Assembly: GCF_013155335.1 (NCBI RefSeq)
Contig: NZ_JABJQZ010000008.1
Span: 558,001-622,000 of the forward strand
Direction: 5' to 3'
DNA from: Nocardioides sp. zg-1230
GTDB lineage: Bacteria; Actinomycetota; Actinomycetes; Propionibacteriales; Nocardioidaceae
DNA length: 64,000 bases
Shown in pieces: positions 37,072-46,342 of the stretch; within the stretch, counting starts at the first letter, position 1; each line of letters starts with the position of its first letter. Under the pieces are notes generated by a model that worked only from the letters and a program-made list of their open reading frames with translations, was not told the DNA's origin and did not search any database. Made by a program: the position numbers and the translations under genes.

Positions 37072-37972
37072 GACCGGCGACGAACTGCTTCTGCAGCGCG
37101 AAGAACACCACGAGCACCGGCAGGGCCACGATGATGGAACCCGCCGCGACGAGGTTGGTGTCGGTGAAGAACTGACCCCGCAGGTTGTTGAGCGCCGAGG
37201 TCACCGGCAGCTTGTTGCCCTGCTGGATCAGCACCGTCGCCCAGAAGAACTCGTTGTAGATCCAGGTGACCTGCAGCGTCGCGAGGGCGGCCAGCGCGGG
37301 GCGCACGAGCGGCATGGTGAGCTGCCAGTACTGGCGCCACACGCTGGCACCGTCGAGCTCGGCCGACTCGTAGATCTCGTAGGGCAACGTCTTCATGTAG
37401 TTGCTCAGCACGAAGGTGCAGAAGCCCATCTGGAACGCCGTGTTGACCAGGATGAGCGCCCAGAAGCTGTTGAGCATCGAACCGGAGTCGCTCATGAACA
37501 GCGGCAGCGGGATCTCCCGGAACATGCGGAACACCGGGATCAGCAGGGCCTGCGGCGGCAGCAGGTTGGCGGCGAGGAAGATGCCGAGCATGGTGAGGTT
37601 GAAGCGGTAGCTGAACCGGGCGAGGACGAACGCCACCATCGAGGACAGCCAGAGGGTGAGCACCACGGCCGGGACGGTGACGAGGAACGAGTTCCTCATG
37701 TGCAGCCCGAAGTTGCCGCGCGTCCAGGCCTCCTCGTAGTTGGCCGTGGTCCAGCCGCCGAAGGACAGGTAGCCGTTGGCCTGCGTGTAGTCGTAGTCGC
37801 GGAAGGAGTTGATCAGCGCCCACACCAGCGGGAAGAGCCAGGCGAGGGCGAGGAGGGCCATGATGACCGTCGCGACGATCCCGCGACGACGGCTCAGCAC
37901 GCCTCCCTCGGCACGGGGCGGGGGGACCGCCTTCGTCGCGGGCGTGGTCGCGGCCGGCGCCTGGGTGCTCAT
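37046..37972 (-). CDS. galactoside ABC transporter permease (MalG type)
   Basis: A 308 aa permease with six membrane segments and an EAA loop near residue 200 (ESAELDGASVWRQYWQLTMP), ending QKQFVAGLTLGSTKG. It is the third gene of the binding protein-permease-permease unit, overlapping the preceding permease by 4 nt. The adjacent beta- and alpha-galactosidase genes suggest the sugar is a galactoside such as lactose, melibiose or raffinose, which is an inference from context. No ATPase gene is nearby. Confidence 0.9.
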   Translation of the reverse strand: MSTQAPAATTPATKAVPPPRAEGGVLSRRRGIVATVIMALLALAWLFPLVWALINSFRDYDYTQANGYLSFGGWTTANYEEAWTRGNFGLHMRNSFLVTVPAVVLTLWLSSMVAFVLARFSYRFNLTMLGIFLAANLLPPQALLIPVFRMFREIPLPLFMSDSGSMLNSFWALILVNTAFQMGFCTFVLSNYMKTLPYEIYESAELDGASVWRQYWQLTMPLVRPALAALATLQVTWIYNEFFWATVLIQQGNKLPVTSALNNLRGQFFTDTNLVAAGSIIVALPVLVVFFALQKQFVAGLTLGSTKG

Positions 37973-38916
37973 CCTCTGCGCTCCTCACGGAAGACCATCC
38001 GCAGGTAGATGGTGATGAAGACCGACGAGATGAGCATCATGATGACCGCGAGCGCGGATCCGAAGCCGTACCTCGTCGCCTCTCCGATGACGTTCTGCGC
38101 CACGAGGGCGCCGATGACCTCCAGGCCGTTGCGGCCCTTGTTGATCACCCAGACGAGGTCGAAGGCGCGCAGCGACTCGATGACCACGATGACGATCACG
38201 ACCATGTTGATCGGCCGCATCACCGGGAAGATGATGTGGAAGAAGGTCTTCACCTCGCCCGCGCCGTCGACCGCAGCCGCCTCGCGGAGGCTGGCGTCGA
38301 CGCCCTTCAGGCCCGCCAGGTAGATGAGCATGATGTAACCGGTGTGACGCCAGGCGGTGGCCACCAGGACGGCCCAGAGGTTGATGTCGGGGTCGCCGTA
38401 CCAGTCGACCTGCGTGCCGAAGACGTCGTTGATGAGTCCCTGGTCGCGGGAGTAGAAGAGCTGCCAGATGAAGCCGATGAGCGCCAGTGACAGCACCACC
38501 GGCATGTAGAAGGCGGTCTGGTAGAGGCGGCTGCCGCGCATCTCCCGGTCGAGGACGACCGCGAGCAGGATGCCCAGGACCGTCGGGAAGACGAACAGGA
38601 AGCCCAGCCAGATCAGGTTGTGCTGGATCGCCGGCCAGAACGGCGGGTAGATCGTGACGATGTCCTCGTAGTTCTGGAAGCCGACCCACTCGATGGTGTC
38701 GAGGTCGCCGAAGCCGTTCCACTTGCCGAAGGACAGCGCGACCGACCCCAGCGCCGGCAACCAGACCAGCCAGACCACGAGGAACAGCGGGATCGTGACC
38801 ATCGTGATGACCACGAGCCGGTCGCGCCCGGACAGCTTCTTCTCCCGGCCCTGGGCAGGTGCCACGGCCCGCTCGGCCGTCCCGGCGGGCCGCGGCGCCT
38901 CGTCGATGTGTGCCAT
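37969..38916 (-). CDS. galactoside ABC transporter permease (MalF type)
   Basis: A 315 aa permease. The N-terminal 30 residues are polar, followed by six membrane segments with the EAA loop at about residue 215 (REAAAVDGAGEVKTFFHIIF). It pairs with the next permease, which it overlaps by 4 nt. It starts 3 bp after the binding-protein stop, so the three genes are one transcription unit led by the promoter near 40331. Confidence 0.9.
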   Translation of the reverse strand: MAHIDEAPRPAGTAERAVAPAQGREKKLSGRDRLVVITMVTIPLFLVVWLVWLPALGSVALSFGKWNGFGDLDTIEWVGFQNYEDIVTIYPPFWPAIQHNLIWLGFLFVFPTVLGILLAVVLDREMRGSRLYQTAFYMPVVLSLALIGFIWQLFYSRDQGLINDVFGTQVDWYGDPDINLWAVLVATAWRHTGYIMLIYLAGLKGVDASLREAAAVDGAGEVKTFFHIIFPVMRPINMVVIVIVVIESLRAFDLVWVINKGRNGLEVIGALVAQNVIGEATRYGFGSALAVIMMLISSVFITIYLRMVFREERRG

Positions 38917-38919
38917 GGC

Positions 38920-40251
38920 TCAGCCGAAGATGGAGGCGGCCTGCTCCTGGATGCTGGCCGTGACCCCGTCGATGTCGTCGGGGTTCTTCAGGAACTCCTG
39001 GATCGACGGGATCATCACCGTGTTGGCGAAGTCGGCGTTGGTGTCGCGGTCCATGAACTGGGCGATGTTGGCTGCCGCACTCACCACCTCGACCGACTTC
39101 TTCTGCAGGTCGCTGTAGGTCGACGTGCTGGCGCCCTCGTTGGCGGCGATGAACGGCGCCTCAGCGGCGTTGTTGCCCGCGTCGGCGGCGGCAGCGCTGC
39201 CGAGCCACTTGGCCATCGCCTTGCCGGCGTCCTGGTTCTGACCGGCGGCGGCGACGCAGAAGCCGTCGATGGGGGCGTCCAGCGAGTCGGCGGGGATGGA
39301 GGAATCGAGCTGCGGGAAGGTGAAGAAGTCGAGGTCCTCGCCGCTCTCGCCGAGGGCGTCCACGACGAAGGTGCCGAGGAGGTACATGCCGCACTCGCCC
39401 TTGTTCATGGCAGTTGCCGCCTCCTGCCACGTGCGGCCCAGCGGATCGGCCTGGTGGTACGGCAGCAGCTGGCGCCACGTGTCGAAGACGAGCTTGACCT
39501 CGTCGCCGTCCCACGCCTCGTCGCCGGCCATCAGGCTCATGTGGAAGTCGAAGCCGTTGAGCCGCATGTTGAGGATGTCGAAGGTGCCCATCGCGGGCCA
39601 TCCGTCCTTGTCGCCGAAGGCGAAGGGCGTGATGCCCTTGCCCTGCATGTCGTCCATGAGGGCCATGAAGTCGTCGTTGGTCTCCGGCGGCGCCCAGCCG
39701 TTCTTCTCGAAGACCGACTTGCGGTAGAAGACCGCCCACGGGTAGTAGCTGATCGGCACGAAGTACTGCTTGCCGTCGGGGGCGGTCGCCGCCTCCTTGA
39801 ACGAGTCGCCGAGGCCGTCGATGGGCCACTGGTCGCTCAGGTCGGTGATCAGGCCGTTCTCCGCGAACTGCGCCATCCGGAAGCCCGCGAACCAGGTGAA
39901 CACGTCGTCGGGCGTGCCCTGGAGGTAGGTGTTGATGCTCTCCTGGAACGTGTTGTGGTCGACCGCGTTGAGCGACACCTCGGTGCCGCTCTCCTCGGCG
40001 TAGGCGTCGGCGATCGCCTTGAGGCGGTCGTACGCCGCCCCCGACCCCTCCGCCTCGTTGATGCCGAACTTCACGGTCGCCCCCTCGCCGGAGGCCGGAC
40101 CGCCGGAGTCGTCACCGCCACACGCGGCGAGCAGGTTCGCCCCGCCGACGGCGAGGCCGCTGAGCGCCAGTCCGCGCAGGACGGTGCGGCGAGAGGCGGC
40201 CATGGTGGTGAGCGCCGAGCGGGGGATGGCGCTGGAACGGGACAGTGACAC
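38920..40251 (-). CDS. Tat-type lipoprotein sugar-binding protein of galactoside ABC importer
   Basis: A 443 aa family 1 solute-binding protein. The N terminus has a twin-arginine signal (ASRRTVLRGLALSGLAVG) and a lipobox (LLAAC), so it is exported folded and lipid-anchored. NTYLQGTPDDVFTWFAGFRM and the YYPWAVFYRKSVFEKNGW block are typical of oligosaccharide binders. The GTG at 40251 was chosen because AGGAGG lies 5 nt upstream. It captures the sugar for the two permeases downstream. Confidence 0.9.
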   Translation of the reverse strand: MSLSRSSAIPRSALTTMAASRRTVLRGLALSGLAVGGANLLAACGGDDSGGPASGEGATVKFGINEAEGSGAAYDRLKAIADAYAEESGTEVSLNAVDHNTFQESINTYLQGTPDDVFTWFAGFRMAQFAENGLITDLSDQWPIDGLGDSFKEAATAPDGKQYFVPISYYPWAVFYRKSVFEKNGWAPPETNDDFMALMDDMQGKGITPFAFGDKDGWPAMGTFDILNMRLNGFDFHMSLMAGDEAWDGDEVKLVFDTWRQLLPYHQADPLGRTWQEAATAMNKGECGMYLLGTFVVDALGESGEDLDFFTFPQLDSSIPADSLDAPIDGFCVAAAGQNQDAGKAMAKWLGSAAAADAGNNAAEAPFIAANEGASTSTYSDLQKKSVEVVSAAANIAQFMDRDTNADFANTVMIPSIQEFLKNPDDIDGVTASIQEQAASIFG

Positions 40252-40306
40252 GACGGCCTCCTGGGTAAGGCTTGGGGAGCCTGGGGCAAACCGAACAGGG
40301 ATGCAC

Positions 40307-40386
40307 AGCATGTGACGGGCACCACAGCCTCGTCAACCCTTTGGGGCGGTCATTTCACACCAGATCAAACATTTCCGAACTGAAAT
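40307..40386. promoter_or_regulatory. divergent promoter/operator region of the galactoside locus
   Basis: Minus strand: TTGACG (40336-40331), 18-bp spacer, CATGCT (40312-40307) is a promoter for the importer genes. Upstream of it CATTTC occurs at 40351 and 40370, and ATTTC/GAAAT (40371-40375 and 40382-40386) forms a 5-bp inverted repeat. These are candidate sites for the DeoR regulator encoded at 42461. The plus-strand -35 TTGACT is at 40400 and the -10-like CACAGT at 40424-40429, 7 nt before ATG 40437. Confidence 0.4.
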
Positions 40387-40436
40387 CCTCGTTGAAGCGT
40401 TGACTTTCACCTGTGAGCGCGGACACAGTGGGCCGC

Positions 40437-42461
40437 ATGCCGACCTCTCTGCCCGCGCTGGCCTTCGGCGGCGACTACAACCCGGAGCAGTGGCCGGCCG
40501 CGGCCCACCGCGAGGACCGCGAGCTGATGCACGAGGCCGGGGTCGACCTCGTCACCCTCGCCGTCTTCTCCTGGGCGTGGCTGCAGCCGCGGCCCGGGGC
40601 GTGGGAGTTCGGGTGGCTCGACGAGCAGATGGATGACCTCCATGAATCCGGCATCAAGGTCGACCTGGCCACCGCGACCGCGTCCCCTCCGCCGTGGCTG
40701 ACCCACCGCCACCCCGAGATGCTGCCGGTGACCCAGGACGGGCGCACGCTGTGGCCCGGCGGGCGGCAGTCGTTCTGCCCCAGCTCGCCGGTCTACCGCG
40801 AGCACGCCCTCGAGCTGTGCACCCGCATGGCCGAGCGCTACCACGACCACCCCGCGCTCGCCCTGTGGCACGTGTCCAACGAGCTGGGCTGCCACAACGC
40901 CCGCTGCTACTGCGACACCAGTGCGGCGGCGTTCCGCGCCTGGCTGCGCAGCCGGTACGACGACGACGTGGCCCGCCTCAACGACGCGTGGGGCACCGCG
41001 TTCTGGTCCCAGCGCTACGACGACTTCGAGCAGGTGCTGCCCCCGCGCGTGGCGCCCACCCACGCCAACCCCACCCAGCAGCTCGACTTCGCGCGCTTCT
41101 CCTCCGACCAGCTGCTCGACAACTTCGTGGTCGAGCGTGACGTCCTGCACCGGCTGTCGCCCGGCGTGCCGGTGACGACGAACTTCATGGTGATGCGCCA
41201 GACACCGGAGATGGACTACCTGCGCTGGGGCCGTGAGCTCGACGTGGTGTCCAACGACCACTACCTGATCGGGGCGGAGGACGGCGGGCACCGCGAGCTC
41301 GCGTTCAGCGCCGACCTCACCCGTGGCACGGCGGACGGTCGCCCGTGGCTGCTGATGGAGCACTCCACGAGCGCGGTCAACTGGCAGCCGCGCAACCGGG
41401 CGAAACGTCCCGGCGAGATGATCCGCAACAGCCTGTCGCACGTCGCCCACGGCGCCGACGCAGTGCTGTTCTTCCAGTGGCGCGCCTCGCGTGCGGGCGC
41501 GGAGAAGTTCCACTCCGGGCTCCTCCCCCACGCCGGCACCGACACCCGCCAGTGGCGCGAGGTGGTCGAGCTGTCGCGGGTGCTCGACGCCGCCGAGGAG
41601 GCCGCGGGCAGCACCGCGCGCAACGACGCGGCCATCCTCTTCGACTACGAGGCCTGGTGGGGCTGCGAGCTCGACTCCCACCCGAGCATCGACGTCCGCT
41701 ACCGCGACCGTGCCGAGGACCTGCACCGGGCGCTGTCGGCCCGCGGCGTGGGGGTCGACGTGGTCCACCCGTCCACGGACCTGTCGTCGTACCGGCTCGT
41801 GGTGGTGCCCACCCTCTACCTCGTCGACGACGCCACCGTCGCTGCCCTCACCGCGGCCGCGGAGGGCGGGGCGACGGTGGTGATCACCTACTTCAGCGGC
41901 ATCGTCGACGAGAACGACCACGTCCGTCTCGGCGGCTACCCCGGGGCGTTCCGCGACCTGCTCGGCGTCCGTACGACCGAGTTCCTCCCGCTGCTGACCG
42001 GCGAGTCGGTGCGGGTGGACGGGCTCGGCAGCGGACCGGTCACCGCCGACACCTGGGCCGAGGACCTCGAGCTCGCCGGCGCCGAGGCAGTGGCGACGTA
42101 CGTCGACGGGGCCGCAGCGGGACTTCCCGCCGTCACGCGCCGGTCGGTCGGGGAAGGCACGGCGTGGTACGTCGCGACGCGCCTCGACGCCGGAGGGACC
42201 GACGGGCTGGTCGAGCGGATCCTCACCGAGACCGCCATCGAGACGCTGCCCGGCGCCTCCGACCTCGTCGAGGTCACGCGGCGCGTGGGCGAGGACGCGA
42301 GCTGGCTCTTCGTGATCAACCACGGGGAAGTGCCCGCCCCGGTCGCGGTGCACGGGGTGGAGCTGGTCACCGGTCGCGACGTCGCCGGGGACCTGCAGGT
42401 GCCACCCGGCGGGGTGGCGGTGGTGAGAGAGTCCGACCGACCCGCGACGGCGGGCGCCTGA
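40437..42461 (+). CDS. GH42 beta-galactosidase
   Basis: A 674 aa glycoside hydrolase family 42 enzyme that releases galactose from beta-galactosides. The TIM barrel holds acid/base Glu149 (HVSNELGCH) and nucleophile Glu308 (LMEHST). Cys114, Cys152, Cys157 and Cys159 match the zinc cluster of the family. A trimerisation domain and small beta domain follow. No signal peptide, so hydrolysis is cytoplasmic after uptake. The ATG at 40437 is preferred because CACAGT lies 7 nt upstream in the spacing used by leaderless genes here; GTG 40413 is the alternative. Its stop overlaps the next start by one base. Confidence 0.95.
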   Translation: MPTSLPALAFGGDYNPEQWPAAAHREDRELMHEAGVDLVTLAVFSWAWLQPRPGAWEFGWLDEQMDDLHESGIKVDLATATASPPPWLTHRHPEMLPVTQDGRTLWPGGRQSFCPSSPVYREHALELCTRMAERYHDHPALALWHVSNELGCHNARCYCDTSAAAFRAWLRSRYDDDVARLNDAWGTAFWSQRYDDFEQVLPPRVAPTHANPTQQLDFARFSSDQLLDNFVVERDVLHRLSPGVPVTTNFMVMRQTPEMDYLRWGRELDVVSNDHYLIGAEDGGHRELAFSADLTRGTADGRPWLLMEHSTSAVNWQPRNRAKRPGEMIRNSLSHVAHGADAVLFFQWRASRAGAEKFHSGLLPHAGTDTRQWREVVELSRVLDAAEEAAGSTARNDAAILFDYEAWWGCELDSHPSIDVRYRDRAEDLHRALSARGVGVDVVHPSTDLSSYRLVVVPTLYLVDDATVAALTAAAEGGATVVITYFSGIVDENDHVRLGGYPGAFRDLLGVRTTEFLPLLTGESVRVDGLGSGPVTADTWAEDLELAGAEAVATYVDGAAAGLPAVTRRSVGEGTAWYVATRLDAGGTDGLVERILTETAIETLPGASDLVEVTRRVGEDASWLFVINHGEVPAPVAVHGVELVTGRDVAGDLQVPPGGVAVVRESDRPATAGA

Positions 42462-43273
42462 TGCTCGCCGCGCAGCGCCGGGGACGCATCCTCGCCGAGC
42501 TGAGCCGCGACGGGACCGTGCGCGTGACCGACCTCGTCGAGCTGCTCGGCGTCTCCGACATGACCGTTCGGCGCGACCTCGTGGCCCTGCACCGCGACGG
42601 CCTGCTCGAGAAGGTCCACGGCGGGGCGCTCGCGGTGGCCGAGCCGTCGGCGTCCGAGCCCGGCTTCGCCGCCAAGTCGGTGCAGCGCCGGCGGGAGAAG
42701 GAGGCGATCGCCGCCGCCGCCGCCGACCTCGTGCACACCGGGATGGCCATCGCGGTGTCGGCCGGCACCACCACCCACGCCCTCACCGAGCACATCGCCC
42801 GGATCCCCAACCTCACCGTCGTCACCAACTCGGTGTGGGTCGCCGACGTGCTGCACCGCACCGGCGACGCCACCACCTCGGTGCTCCTCACCGGCGGTCT
42901 CCGTACGCCCTCCGACGCGCTGGTGGGCCCGGTCGCGGTGTCGTCGCTGCGCAGCCTCCATGTCGACGCCTTCTTCATGGGCGTCCACGGCATGGACGTG
43001 AGGGCCGGCTTCAGCACCCCCAACCTGCTGGAGTCGGAGACCAACCGCGCGATGATCGAGCGATCGCGCCGCCTCATCGTGTGCGCCGACTCCAGCAAGT
43101 GGGGCGTGGTGGGCCTCAGCAGCATGGCCGGGCTGTCGGAGGCCGCGGTGCTGGTGACCGACTCGGGGCTCTCCGCCCAGGCGAGCGGTGCCCTCGCCGA
43201 CCACGTCGGCGAGCTGGTCGTGGTGGACCCGGTCGACGGCGACGACGACCTCGAGATGGCAGGCGACGCATGA
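42461..43273 (+). CDS. DeoR/GlpR-family sugar-phosphate-sensing repressor
   Basis: A 270 aa regulator. Residues 1-57 are the DeoR HTH (RRGRILAELSRDGTVRVTDL, VSDMTVRRDLVALHRDGLL), followed by KVHGGAL. The C-terminal DeoRC sensor has SAGTTTHAL, TNSVWVADVL, FMGVHGMD and VCADSSKWG, the fold that binds sugar phosphates. It lies between and overlaps both galactosidase genes, so it should be the local repressor, acting at the divergent region upstream of 40437. Confidence 0.93.
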   Translation: MLAAQRRGRILAELSRDGTVRVTDLVELLGVSDMTVRRDLVALHRDGLLEKVHGGALAVAEPSASEPGFAAKSVQRRREKEAIAAAAADLVHTGMAIAVSAGTTTHALTEHIARIPNLTVVTNSVWVADVLHRTGDATTSVLLTGGLRTPSDALVGPVAVSSLRSLHVDAFFMGVHGMDVRAGFSTPNLLESETNRAMIERSRRLIVCADSSKWGVVGLSSMAGLSEAAVLVTDSGLSAQASGALADHVGELVVVDPVDGDDDLEMAGDA

Positions 43274-45405
43274 GCACCCCCGTGAGCACCGATCCCGTCC
43301 ACCTCACTCGGGGCGGCGTCAGCCTGGTGCTGGCCCGCGACGACCGCGGCATCCCGCGCATCGTGCACTGGGGAGCACCGCTCGGCGACCTCGGCGCGGC
43401 CGAGCTGGTCGGGCTGACGGCCGCCCGGCGGCCCGGCGCCTCGCACTCGGCGTTCGACGGGCCCCGTACGACCGGCCTGGTGCCCGACCGCACCCGCGGC
43501 TACGCCGGCACGCCGGCGCTGTCCGGCCACCGCGTCGGCGGCAACGCCCGCGCCGCAACGCCGAGCCTGGTCGAGTGGGAGGTGGCCGTCGACGACGCAC
43601 GCGTCACCTGCACGTCGACCGACGACGAGGCGGGCTGGTCCGTCCGCGTCGAGCTGGCGCTGGACGACGGCGGGCTGCTGCACGCACGTACGTCGGTGAC
43701 CAACACCGCCGACGGAGACCTCCACCTCGCCTCGGTCCTGACCGCGCTGCCCGTCGGCGCCCAGGCGACCGAGCTGCTGGACCTGACCGGCCGGTGGACC
43801 AAGGAGCGCACCCCCCAGCGCCACCCGTGGGTGCAGGGCACCCACCGGCGCGACGCCCACCACGGCCGCACCGGTCACGACGCCACGCTGGTCATGGTCG
43901 CCGGGACGCCCGGCTTCACCTTCGGCACCGGCGAGGTGTGGGCCCTGCACACCGCCTGGAGCGGCAACCACACCCACTACGCCGAGCGCACGCCCGAGGG
44001 CGAGTGCCTGATCGGCGGGGGCGAGCTCCTCGACCCCGGCGAGGTCGTCCTGGCCCCGGGCGAGTCCTACGACGCGCCGCGGGTGCTCGGCTCCTGGTCC
44101 GGACACGGCCTCGACGCGATGAGCCACCGGTTCCACGCCCACCTCCGCTCGGTCACGCCGCGCGCCCGGACCGAGCGGCCGGTCATCGCCAACTCGTGGG
44201 AGGCGGTCTACTTCGACCATCGCCTCGAACGGGTCGCCGAGCTCGCCGACGCTGCGGCAGCCGTCGGGGTCGAGCGGTTCGTCCTCGACGACGGCTGGTT
44301 CCTCGGTCGCCGCGACGACACCGCCGGTCTGGGCGACTGGACGGTGGACCCCGAGGTCTGGCCGCACGGGTTGGGCCCGCTGGTCGAGCACGTCAAGGGT
44401 CGCGGCATGGAGTTCGGGCTCTGGGTGGAGCCGGAGATGGTCAACCTCGACTCCGAGACCGCGCGGCGGCACCCGGAGCGGGTGCTGCGCGGCCGAGCCG
44501 CCGCGCCTCCGGAGTGGCGCCAGCAGCAGGTGCTCGACCTGCAGGACCGGGGCGCGTACGACGACCTGCGCGCCGCCCTCCTCGCGCTGCTCGACGAGCT
44601 CGACATCGCCTACCTCAAGTGGGACCACAACCGCGACCTCACCGACGCCACCCACGACGCCCGGCCGGCCGTGCACGGGCAGACGCGGGCGTTCTACCGG
44701 CTGCTCGACGAGCTGCGCGACGCGCACCCCGGGCTCGAGATCGAGTCGTGCGCGTCGGGCGGCGGGCGCGTCGATGCCGAGGTGCTGGCCCGCACCGACC
44801 GGATCTGGCCGAGCGACACCATCGACGCCCTCGAGCGCCAGCACCTCCAGCGGTGGACGTCGCTGCTGGTGCCGCCCGAGCTGATCGGGTCCCACGTCGG
44901 CGGCGCGACGTCGCACACCACGGGCCGGACTCACACGCTTCGCTACCGCGCCGCCACCGCCCTGCTGCACTGGTTCGGCATCGAGTGGGACGTCTCGCGC
45001 GTCGACGAGGCCACCCGCACCGAGCTGCGGGAGTGGATCGAGCTGCACAAGCGCGTGCGGCCCCTCATCGGCTCCGGCACCCTCGTCCACCCCGACCACC
45101 CCGACCCCGCGGTCCTGGTCACCGGCATCGTGGGCGAGGACCGCTCGGAGGCGTGGTACGTCGTGGCGACGGTGGCGGCGACCTCGACCCAGCACCCGGC
45201 TCCCCTCAGGCTCGCGGGTCTCGACCCGGACCGGCACTACCGCCTGGCCGAGGAGATGCCTCGCGGCGTCGGAGCCGACATGACGGGCGGCTGGTCGGCC
45301 GACGGCGCCGAGCTGAGCGGCCGTGTGCTGGCGACGTCGGGTATCGCGCTCCCGGTCATGCACCCGGAGGAGTCCCGGGTGCTGCGCCTCGTGGCCATGG
45401 GCTGA
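43270..45405 (+). CDS. GH36 alpha-galactosidase
   Basis: A 711 aa family 36 glycoside hydrolase. The N-terminal beta-supersandwich precedes the barrel. Nucleophile Asp452 sits in YLKWDHNRDL and acid/base Asp516 in IWPSDTIDALERQ; ESCASGGGR and VLDDGWFLGRRDD are further substrate-site blocks. It removes alpha-linked galactose from melibiose, raffinose or galactomannan fragments. No signal peptide, so it acts inside on imported sugar. It overlaps the DeoR gene by 4 nt, completing the GH42-DeoR-GH36 operon. Confidence 0.95.
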   Translation: MSTPVSTDPVHLTRGGVSLVLARDDRGIPRIVHWGAPLGDLGAAELVGLTAARRPGASHSAFDGPRTTGLVPDRTRGYAGTPALSGHRVGGNARAATPSLVEWEVAVDDARVTCTSTDDEAGWSVRVELALDDGGLLHARTSVTNTADGDLHLASVLTALPVGAQATELLDLTGRWTKERTPQRHPWVQGTHRRDAHHGRTGHDATLVMVAGTPGFTFGTGEVWALHTAWSGNHTHYAERTPEGECLIGGGELLDPGEVVLAPGESYDAPRVLGSWSGHGLDAMSHRFHAHLRSVTPRARTERPVIANSWEAVYFDHRLERVAELADAAAAVGVERFVLDDGWFLGRRDDTAGLGDWTVDPEVWPHGLGPLVEHVKGRGMEFGLWVEPEMVNLDSETARRHPERVLRGRAAAPPEWRQQQVLDLQDRGAYDDLRAALLALLDELDIAYLKWDHNRDLTDATHDARPAVHGQTRAFYRLLDELRDAHPGLEIESCASGGGRVDAEVLARTDRIWPSDTIDALERQHLQRWTSLLVPPELIGSHVGGATSHTTGRTHTLRYRAATALLHWFGIEWDVSRVDEATRTELREWIELHKRVRPLIGSGTLVHPDHPDPAVLVTGIVGEDRSEAWYVVATVAATSTQHPAPLRLAGLDPDRHYRLAEEMPRGVGADMTGGWSADGAELSGRVLATSGIALPVMHPEESRVLRLVAMG

Positions 45406-45434
45406 GGCAGCCCCCCGGGCCTACCCTGCTGGGC

Positions 45435-46055
45435 ATGGACGCACATGCCTGGGACGATCGCTACGCCGCCAGCGACCTGGTCTGGTCGCGCGAGCCCAAC
45501 CAGTTCGTCGCCGCCGAGCTCGCCGACCTGCCTCCGGGCAGCGCGGTGGACCTTGCCGCCGGCGAGGGCCGAAACGCCATCTGGCTGGCCGCCCGCGGCT
45601 GGTCGGCGACCGCGGTGGACTTCTCGCAGGTCGCCCTCGACAAGGGGGCCCGCCTGGCCGCGGACGACCCCCGAGGCATCGACGTCACCTGGGTGCGCGC
45701 CGACGCGACCGCGTGGCAGCCGGAGCAGCCGGTGGACCTGGTGGTCGTCGCCTACCTGCAGGTGCCCGCCCCCGACCGGCGGCGAGCCGTGCGCAACGCC
45801 GTCGCGATGCTGCGCCCCGGCGGGACCTTCCTGCTGGTCGCCCACGACTCGACCAACCTCACCGAGGGGACCGGCGGACCGCAGGACCCGGCGGTGCTGA
45901 TGACCGCCGACGACGTCGTCGGCGACCTCGCCGACCTCGACGTCGAGGTGCTGCGTGCCGAGCGCGTCGCCCGCGAGGTCACCGCGGACGACGGCCACGG
46001 CGGCGAGGAGCGGCGTGCGGCCTGGGACTGCCTGGTCCGGGTGGTCAGGCGCTGA
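45435..46055 (+). CDS. class I SAM-dependent methyltransferase
   Basis: A 206 aa protein. WDDRYAASDLVWSREPN opens it and VDLAAGEGRNAIWLAARGW is motif I (about 38-56). AVDFSQVALDKG and LRPGGTFLLVAHD follow. It resembles the tellurite-resistance TehB-like or thiopurine-type small methyltransferases; the substrate is unknown. TACCCT 7 nt before the ATG marks a leaderless start. Its last 61 bases and the next base recur 200 bp downstream. Confidence 0.85.
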   Translation: MDAHAWDDRYAASDLVWSREPNQFVAAELADLPPGSAVDLAAGEGRNAIWLAARGWSATAVDFSQVALDKGARLAADDPRGIDVTWVRADATAWQPEQPVDLVVVAYLQVPAPDRRRAVRNAVAMLRPGGTFLLVAHDSTNLTEGTGGPQDPAVLMTADDVVGDLADLDVEVLRAERVAREVTADDGHGGEERRAAWDCLVRVVRR

Positions 46056-46056
46056 C
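45995..46056 (+). repeat. 62-bp direct repeat, copy 1 (3' end of methyltransferase gene)
   Basis: Begins CCACGGCGGCGAGGAGCGG and ends with the stop-containing GCGCTGAC. It is identical to 46195-46256 except one base (G here, A in copy 2, 22nd position). Confidence 0.95.
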
Positions 46057-46129
46057 GTACGACGACGGCCCGCCGACATCGTGGAGGATCCAGGTCACCT
46101 GGCGGCTCGGATGTTCCACGCTGTCGCGG

Positions 46130-46152
46130 GAGTCACCGATATCCGGTGACTC
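46130..46152. repeat. 8-bp perfect inverted repeat within the repeat-flanked segment
   Basis: GAGTCACC and GGTGACTC flank the 7-nt spacer GATATCC, midway between the two 62-bp direct repeats. Could be a protein-binding site. Confidence 0.55.
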
Positions 46153-46194
46153 ACCGCGCCTGGCAAGCGGGAGGCTGACGGCAGATCGAAACAC

Positions 46195-46256
46195 CCACGG
46201 CGGCGAGGAGCGGCGTACGGCCTGGGACTGCCTGGTCCGGGTGGTCAGGCGCTGAC
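46195..46256 (+). repeat. 62-bp direct repeat, copy 2
   Basis: Second copy, exactly 200 bp after the first. The 138 bp between them (46057-46194) show no similarity to the sequence before copy 1 and hold no gene. The whole gap 46056-46418 contains only these repeats, two inverted repeats and a terminator. Confidence 0.95.
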
Positions 46257-46290
46257 CCGCACCCCTGGTCACGCTCGCAGACTCCGGTAT

Positions 46291-46342
46291 CTGAGGACGT
46301 CGTGATCGGATCTGGGACTACATCGCGACCAAGGCGTCCTCA
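46291..46342. repeat. 9-bp inverted repeat, spaced 34 nt
   Basis: CTGAGGACG (46291-46299) and CGTCCTCAG (46334-46342), with GGTATC lying close outside both arms. Possibly the relic of an element end or an operator; no neighbour explains it. Confidence 0.4.

Noticed and set aside
42835..43269. Upstream in-frame extension of the GH36 gene across the DeoR gene
   Set aside because: It is a frame shadow of the DeoR coding sequence. The ATGA overlap at 43270 is the natural start.
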